A stretch of 64,000 nucleotides of DNA from assembly GCF_009727155.1 (NCBI RefSeq), contig NZ_WNWM01000002.1, positions 4,588,001 through 4,652,000 of the forward strand, written 5' to 3'. The notes under the pieces are model-generated. The model did not search any database and was not told the origin of the DNA. It was given only the letters and a program-made list of their open reading frames with translations. Position numbers and translations under genes: made by a program. Source of the stretch: Pseudoduganella dura (GTDB lineage: Bacteria; Pseudomonadota; Gammaproteobacteria; Burkholderiales; Burkholderiaceae_D). This document shows positions 59,157 through 64,000 of the stretch, in pieces (positions within the stretch are counted from its first letter, which is position 1; every line of letters begins with the position of its first letter).

Positions 59157-59184
59157 AGTTTGCATAGATATCATTATGCAAGCT
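59157..59184 (+). promoter_or_regulatory. Inverted repeat, candidate operator of the GTPase operon
   Basis: AGTTTGCATA-N8-TATGCAAGCT: 10-bp arms with one mismatch, around an AT-rich centre GATATCAT. It ends 25 bp before the first start codon and downstream of the TATAAT box, a position suited to a repressor, or to an mRNA hairpin near the ribosome-binding site. No regulator gene is seen in the window's part of the system. Confidence 0.55.
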
Positions 59185-59209
59185 AATTACCGCGTTCGGA
59201 AGGCTAGGG

Positions 59210-60520
59210 ATGGCAAAAGAATTTCTGTTAAATTTCCTTGAAGTCGGCATCATCGACCTCAGTGGTGACGATAGCAAACTAGAAAAATTGCGGGAGACTA
59301 CCAAAGATATATCTGCTGCACTGCGCAAGGCTGCCACGAAAACGTCTAGCCTCACGATGGTGGCGGCCGACCCAACAATTGCATCGACCGACCCAACAAT
59401 CGTCGAGGCCATGGAGGCTCTCAAGAAGCAATGGCAGACAATTTCCAATACTCACCGTAGCCCACCCGTTGCTATCCTGCGTGCCATCCTGCTCGACGCC
59501 ATCATGCAGGCAGCCCGCGCGGACGATGCGATCGCCGTAGCGTTTGTCAATACTGCGCGTAATGCCCTTGCTCATGCCCCAGTCGCCGATGAGGCGGACA
59601 TTTGGCGCACCGCTATCAATGAAATTGAAACTAAAGTCGATGCCCGTGCGGAGGCCGAATGGGAAACGCCAGAAATGATTTCGGTAGCCCCGTTGAAATT
59701 CGGGTCACCGAGCCAAGCTCCAGCAGAGTACCAGCCCCCTTCTATCAATCGAACAGAGATGCAGACAAAGATTTTTTCTGCGACAGGACCTTGGGGAGGG
59801 CAGGATCAAAATCCTTATCAGCCCAACCAAGGCCAGCATTGGGGGCAAACATTTGCCGAACGGATGACCGTCGTTATCGCAGAAGCGCTTGAGAGCATGG
59901 CCACCGATCTTGCACCAGTCCCTGTGGATTTGAGTAAGCCGTTGTCTACATTGGCCAGCGCGGTCTCGACTCATGTTGATGAGGCGCTGGCAAGTTTCAG
60001 CACCGCGACCGCTGGGCTGCAACGCCGTACAAACCTCCTATGGTGGAAGGAGGCAATGTATTCCCCCAGCGCTCATGCGAGTTACCAAGATCTGCCGCTG
60101 TTCGAAGCAGCCGCTCTGATGGCGCTCGACCTGCACGAGCAAGTGCCGACGTATTCGCCAGCGAGTGTCTCAGCCCTGCTGAAACAGACAATTCAGGCGC
60201 TTTCCGTAGGAGAAGGCGGTCAGGACGCTAGCCGACGCGAATTTGCGAGCCTAGTACAAGACGCAATCAGTTCCACACATATGGAAACATTCCGCTCGCT
60301 GGCAGCAGCCTATGCACCTGCTCCCAAGGGCCGTGGTCCTTTGCTGTCGCTTATTGGGAATCCTCAGGACGCTAAGGCTATCGAGCCAGCGCTCCTTCGC
60401 GCCTATGCCGGCGTGGACGCTTTAAAGGCCATGAGCGCATCCGAGTGGGGCACGCACCTGTTCCGAGAGCTGCAGGCCGCGCGCGCCACAAGCCTGACCA
60501 AGCGCGCCAAGAAGAAATAG
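59210..60520 (+). CDS. Predicted all-helical protein of a GTPase-associated conflict system (GASH-like)
   Basis: A 436-residue protein with no signal peptide, membrane segment or known catalytic motif. Composition and spacing point to an almost entirely alpha-helical fold: MAKEFLLNFLEVGIIDLSGD, ILRAILLDAIMQAARADDAI, a Pro/Gln-rich disordered break (about 170-215), then helices such as DLPLFEAAALMALDLHEQVP and VSALLKQTIQALSVGEGG. As first gene of an operon with two P-loop GTPases and a GAP1-N protein it fits what I recall as GASH, the GTPase-associated system all-helical protein; the name rests on context and length more than on motif. GGAAGG lies 6 nt before the ATG. The next gene is 7 bp away. 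Confidence 0.72.
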   Translation: MAKEFLLNFLEVGIIDLSGDDSKLEKLRETTKDISAALRKAATKTSSLTMVAADPTIASTDPTIVEAMEALKKQWQTISNTHRSPPVAILRAILLDAIMQAARADDAIAVAFVNTARNALAHAPVADEADIWRTAINEIETKVDARAEAEWETPEMISVAPLKFGSPSQAPAEYQPPSINRTEMQTKIFSATGPWGGQDQNPYQPNQGQHWGQTFAERMTVVIAEALESMATDLAPVPVDLSKPLSTLASAVSTHVDEALASFSTATAGLQRRTNLLWWKEAMYSPSAHASYQDLPLFEAAALMALDLHEQVPTYSPASVSALLKQTIQALSVGEGGQDASRREFASLVQDAISSTHMETFRSLAAAYAPAPKGRGPLLSLIGNPQDAKAIEPALLRAYAGVDALKAMSASEWGTHLFRELQAARATSLTKRAKKK

Positions 60521-60527
60521 GTGGTTC

Positions 60528-61475
60528 ATGGACGGCTGCCGACACCCGCACTGTTTTGCGGACGACAACATCACCTGCACGCTTGGCCACCTCAGGAAGG
60601 ACCAGTGCCCTGAGTGGAAAGGCTCGAATGATGCTCCCGCTTCCGCGGTGCCTGAAACTGGCCAGACGCTCCTGCCATGGAGTGGTTCAGCCATGGGGCC
60701 AAACGACCTTAATTTTCTCAGCGGAGTCGGGAAGCCAATTACGGTTGCCATCGTCGGACCGGAGAGCGCGGGCAAGACCACTATCTTAGGTGCGTTCTAC
60801 CAGCTCCTTTGGCAAAACAAACTGACCACCAATGCACATAGATTTAGCAATTCCTATACCCTTAATGGATGGGAAGCGGTTGCGTCCGCCCTGCGCTGGA
60901 AGCCAGGTATCCCCCCAAGCTTCCCGCCACATACGCCTAGTAGCGAAGCGCGCGCGCCCGGCATGCTGCATCTCGGCTTCCGTCTCGAGAATGGTTCTCT
61001 TCGTGACTTCATTTTTGCCGATGCGCCTGGTGAATGGTTTCAGAAATGGGCAATCGACGAGCGCGCGGCCGACGCCCAAGGTGCCACTTGGATCGCGCGA
61101 CACGCAGATATCACCCTGCTGATCGCCGATCGCGAAGCGCTCTCCGGCCCCAAGCTCGGCACCGCGCGCAACGACTTTCAATTGCTCGCGCAACGCACGA
61201 TCACTAACGCCCATGGTCGCTCCATCGCGTTGGTTTGGACCAAGGGCGATCTATCCGTAAAACCCGTCTTGGAAACCAAGATCCGAAGTATGGTTGCCTC
61301 GGTGTCGCCTGCGGTTCCAGAGTTTACCGTAAGCGTCCACGGGGCTGAAGAAGGCGCCGCTGACGGCTTCCGCCAGCTATTCGCGTGGATCCTTGCGGCG
61401 ACACGTCCGGGGATAATTTTGCCAGCGACTGACGGACCTATGCATGATCCGCTTTTCCGAATTGGCAGGAGATAG
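60528..61475 (+). CDS. TRAFAC-clade GTPase of a double-GTPase system, with N-terminal Cys/His cluster
   Basis: A 315-residue P-loop GTPase. The G1 loop is VAIVGPESAGKTTILGAF (K83, T84), G3 is FIFADAPGEWFQKW (D165-x-x-G168) and G4 is a variant, LVWTKGDLS (T238-K239-G-D241), which should still recognise guanine. Before the domain, residues 4-27 form a putative zinc knuckle: C4, H6, H8, C9, C17, H21, C27. A flexible linker follows. The adjacent gene encodes a second, different GTPase. Such pairs are called double-GTPase systems in comparative work I remember; whether this is type 1 or 2 needs a profile search. It follows the helical protein gene closely and is presumably co-expressed. Confidence 0.8.
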   Translation: MDGCRHPHCFADDNITCTLGHLRKDQCPEWKGSNDAPASAVPETGQTLLPWSGSAMGPNDLNFLSGVGKPITVAIVGPESAGKTTILGAFYQLLWQNKLTTNAHRFSNSYTLNGWEAVASALRWKPGIPPSFPPHTPSSEARAPGMLHLGFRLENGSLRDFIFADAPGEWFQKWAIDERAADAQGATWIARHADITLLIADREALSGPKLGTARNDFQLLAQRTITNAHGRSIALVWTKGDLSVKPVLETKIRSMVASVSPAVPEFTVSVHGAEEGAADGFRQLFAWILAATRPGIILPATDGPMHDPLFRIGRR

Positions 61476-61478
61476 AAA

Positions 61479-62315
61479 TTGGCAGAACAACACACCATCT
61501 TGCTGGTCGGTGAATCCGGCGTAGGCAAAACTCACTACGGCGCCCAGTTCTTGAAGCGCCTTTCGGTCGAGACCTGCGCTCTCAAGGCAGCCAATGCGCC
61601 GTCGAACGTAACGCCATTTGCTACGGCGCTCAGTTGCCTGACCGAGGGGCTGGCAACCCACCATACGCCGGCGGATTCTTACGTCGAGAGCGTCTGGCCA
61701 ATTCGGGATGAGACCGGCCGCGTCGCAGAGCTAGTGTGGCCCGATTATGGTGGCGAACAAGTGCGCAATCTTGCCGTCCAGCGTCAAATTCCAGAGGCCT
61801 GGCGGGAGCGCGTGCTCAGCGCTACTGATTGGGTCTTGCTGATTCGACCGCACTCGATTCGCAAGGAAGATGACCTGTTTTCCCGGCCTTTGCAGAAACT
61901 GGGCAAGGTGGAGCCGCAGCCGACGGCAGCGGTCCACAGTATCTCGGACCAAGCCAGGATGCTTGAGCTCTTGCAAATCCTGCTTTATCTGGGGCAGTTT
62001 CATCTGGACAAACCGCTTCGGAGACCTGGCTTGACCATATTGCTGACCTGCTGGGACGAAGTCAACGACCCCCGCGTCCCTGCCGATGTTATCGCAGATC
62101 AGTTGCCGATGCTGTGGTCCTTTGTGCATAGTAACTGGGCGACGCCCACTGTAATGGGGTTGTCCGCTCTCGGGCGCGCGCTCAGCACGGAAGACGCAGA
62201 CGTGGAATTCGCCAGTGTCGGACCAGAGGACTTCGGTTACGTGATACTTCCCGACGGTCAACAGAGCTCGGACATCACCCTGCCAATCCAACGTCTTATG
62301 AGCGGGCGAAGCTGA
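61479..62315 (+). CDS. Second GTPase of the double-GTPase system
   Basis: A 278-residue P-loop protein starting at TTG, supported by AGGAGA 6 nt upstream and by the 3-bp distance to the preceding stop. G1 is ILLVGESGVGKTHYGAQFL (K17, T18), G3 is LVWPDYGGEQVRNL (D89-x-G-G), and the G4 position is LLTCWDEVND (T190-C-W-D193), which departs from NKxD, so nucleotide specificity is uncertain. A segment GLSALGRALS resembles a G5 loop. Its DYGGE switch and short N-terminus distinguish it from the neighbouring GTPase. Probably the two form a hetero-oligomeric switch; inference. The GAP1-N gene begins 5 bp later. Confidence 0.78.
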   Translation: MAEQHTILLVGESGVGKTHYGAQFLKRLSVETCALKAANAPSNVTPFATALSCLTEGLATHHTPADSYVESVWPIRDETGRVAELVWPDYGGEQVRNLAVQRQIPEAWRERVLSATDWVLLIRPHSIRKEDDLFSRPLQKLGKVEPQPTAAVHSISDQARMLELLQILLYLGQFHLDKPLRRPGLTILLTCWDEVNDPRVPADVIADQLPMLWSFVHSNWATPTVMGLSALGRALSTEDADVEFASVGPEDFGYVILPDGQQSSDITLPIQRLMSGRS

Positions 62316-62320
62316 GCGAT

Positions 62321-64000
62321 ATGCGCGTGGAACAAGCGATTTATGGTGAGGTTGCCCGCCGTGGGCATGGGCTCAGGGCCGCCAGTCCAAATGCGCTGAT
62401 GGCGGAGGGTATCGCATCGAAGCTCGACCTGCCTGACACCATCCCGCCCGGCGATCTGAACTGGGGAAAGTTTGTCCGCGGGTTCCCTCTCCCAGATTAC
62501 TACGTTCTGGCTCGTACTTTTTTGGACCCAATGGCGTCGCGTGGCGGCATGGTGCTAACTCACGCTCTCTTCATCCCATTGGACGAAATGTGCGCCGTAA
62601 GCAGTCTGTCCCCACTCTTCGCCAAGCTACACTCAACCGCTGCAGAGTGCATAGGACCGCTGGAATACCTCCAGGTGGAAACATCGAGCGGAACTCCAGT
62701 AGCGCCTGCCGATCTGATTGGTACTGCTAATGCGTTGACGGCCGGCGGGCCTGGCCCAGTGGTCAGGGTTGGTGTTGACGGTTTCGAAGAGCTGATTGAC
62801 GCCTTGTGGCACAATCTCTGGCCTTCGATTAGGCGCTCCTTCGCGTTTAGGCTCAGCTTCGGCCCGAACGACGTTATGGTGCAGCCTTCTCCGGTACTCG
62901 TCTGCACGCCCGCGCAGCGGCAAGGTCAATGGACTAAGCATCCCATCGTCAAGCCTAGTGATCTTGTGCCTGCAAACGAGTCGGCGAAGATTCTAATTGG
63001 TCAACGCAGCATTGCGCCCATTCTGGCGCTGGCCAACGACCTAGGCGTGGACGTTCAGTCTTTCAAAGATTTGGGTCGGTTGGAGCGCTTGGAGGCTTTA
63101 TTTCCTACTGCCAACACGTTCGACGCGCTCCTTTCTGTCATACGCATGGTTGATGGAATTTCGAGTCAAAAGGATTGTGGCGAGCGATTGAAGAACCAGC
63201 TCATCGATCGCTTCTCGGCCGTACTGCCCAGTGCCCAACCTAGCCAGCTACTGCAGCTGAGGAATTTGGATTTCGCAGGCTTCCCTAGCTCAGCGGCCGT
63301 ATGGAAGGCAATGGCACAAGTTGTCGGCGATCTCGATTTCGAGCCCCTGGACGATTTAAGCGCGATGGAATTGGTCACTGCCTCCGTTGATAGCGATCGA
63401 GCAATTGCGCCTTGGCGCGAAGCCGCTAGCGCCGGGCTAGGTATTGCTGCTCACCGTACTAAACCTACCGTCTACAAAGCGATCTGGAGATGGGCCAAGG
63501 CGAACTCCAAAGCGTTCTTCACGGCCCTCGGCGTGCTGCCAGATGACTCAGAAATAGAACTGCGGCTGGTTCAGGTTGCCCCAAAGGCTTTGGCCGTCCT
63601 TAACCAGGAAGCACTGCTCTGTGCTTTGGTGCGAAAGCGCTGGTTGACTGCCCACGGTGCCGCCTTGGGCGCAATTGCGCCGCCCCTGGAAGCCGTACAG
63701 CGTCAACTGGCTGCGGAAGTCGACCAGACGTCAAGTCAAGGTATCCGAGCGGCCATAGGGAATGCTACCCCCGCGCAGGTGCTGGAATGTGCAGTCAAGC
63801 TGAAAGATGCTCGACTCGTAGATCTGTGCGCTGAGCTGGCTTGGAAATGCCCAGAGATGTTGGCTGATATTCGCTGCGAGGAGATTACTGAGCAGAAGAT
63901 CTGGGCGGCAGCAATTTTCAAACAGCCGGCACTATGGAACTCTCCTCGAAACGCAGCCGATGTGCGCAACACCGTTCTGACGCGCCTCGAGAGTGGGCAT
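62321..64000 (+). CDS. GTPase-associated protein 1 (GAP1-N domain), cut by window edge
   Basis: An open frame of 560 codons running off the right end with no stop. It begins MRVEQAIYGEVARRGHGLRA, and the QAIYGEV...GHxLxAxS start is what I recall as the signature of the GAP1-N1 domain. The next 100 residues include FVRGFPLPDYYVLARTFLDP and RGGMVLTHALFIPLDEM, a mixed beta domain; beyond about residue 230 the sequence becomes helical (APILALANDLGVDVQSFKDL). GAP1 proteins are thought to modulate the partner GTPases and carry variable C-terminal effector-associated regions; that part lies outside the window. Codon use and G+C are lower than in the core genes. Family name from memory, moderately sure. 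Confidence 0.75.
   Translation, partial: MRVEQAIYGEVARRGHGLRAASPNALMAEGIASKLDLPDTIPPGDLNWGKFVRGFPLPDYYVLARTFLDPMASRGGMVLTHALFIPLDEMCAVSSLSPLFAKLHSTAAECIGPLEYLQVETSSGTPVAPADLIGTANALTAGGPGPVVRVGVDGFEELIDALWHNLWPSIRRSFAFRLSFGPNDVMVQPSPVLVCTPAQRQGQWTKHPIVKPSDLVPANESAKILIGQRSIAPILALANDLGVDVQSFKDLGRLERLEALFPTANTFDALLSVIRMVDGISSQKDCGERLKNQLIDRFSAVLPSAQPSQLLQLRNLDFAGFPSSAAVWKAMAQVVGDLDFEPLDDLSAMELVTASVDSDRAIAPWREAASAGLGIAAHRTKPTVYKAIWRWAKANSKAFFTALGVLPDDSEIELRLVQVAPKALAVLNQEALLCALVRKRWLTAHGAALGAIAPPLEAVQRQLAAEVDQTSSQGIRAAIGNATPAQVLECAVKLKDARLVDLCAELAWKCPEMLADIRCEEITEQKIWAAAIFKQPALWNSPRNAADVRNTVLTRLESGH

Noticed and set aside
59044..59448. 134-codon minus-strand frame overlapping the first gene of the GTPase operon
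   Set aside because: Overlaps the promoter and 5' end of a better-supported gene, has no ribosome site and no recognisable domain.

Overview
The window is high-GC, densely coded DNA of a betaproteobacterium, most likely an Oxalobacteraceae member close to Massilia. The assignment rests on gene content and order (yicC, a Ser/Thr kinase-phosphatase pair, rph, rdgB, hemW; an Entner-Doudoroff cluster under a HexR-type regulator; imuAB) and on protein style. No database was searched, so the taxon is an inference. No rRNA, tRNA or CRISPR array was seen.

Layout. 1-5.4 kb: end of yicC, a divergent kinase/PP2C pair, then rph, rdgB and hemW. 5.4-12.3 kb (minus): patatin-like lipase and a complete RND efflux operon (adaptor, pump, outer-membrane factor). 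12.4-14.9 kb: transaldolase and a D-amino-acid dehydrogenase, separated by a large structured repeat. 14.9-23.6 kb: a TctD/TctE-like two-component system facing a porin, a TctC/Bug binding protein and a complete Fe(III)-type ABC importer, an unusual hybrid uptake locus. 23.7-25.5 kb: flavodoxin-fold oxidoreductase with a divergent LysR regulator. 25.5-33.4 kb: hexR, zwf, SMP-30 lactonase and pgi (minus) against edd-eda (plus), with four matching candidate HexR operators. 34.4-46.7 kb: a chemotaxis cluster (MCP-like protein, cheY, STAS, cheA, two MCPs, cheW, cheR, cheB) facing a small operon of a receiver protein, cheC and a diguanylate cyclase. 46.8-55.7 kb: rpiA, yggX, argA, hrpA, a PRC-barrel protein and a PHB-depolymerase-like esterase. 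55.8-58.0 kb: SOS-controlled imuA-imuB. 58.0-59.2 kb: gene-poor, lower-GC DNA with a frameshifted remnant, where dnaE2 might have been expected. 59.2-64.0 kb: a four-gene accessory operon running off the right edge.

The most interesting region is that operon: an all-helical protein, two different P-loop GTPases and a large protein beginning with a GAP1-N-type domain. From memory this matches the predicted double-GTPase/GASH/GAP1 biological-conflict systems, which are known mainly from computation. It has its own TATAAT promoter and a 10-bp inverted repeat just before the first gene.

Other non-coding structure worth attention: two copies of a modular palindromic element with an invariant linker and changing but self-complementary stems (13.4 and 26.4 kb); a 162-bp MITE-like element whose edge supplies the stop codon of the TctE-like kinase; and exact-period internal repeats in HrpA (10 residues) and in the PHB-depolymerase-like protein (15 residues).
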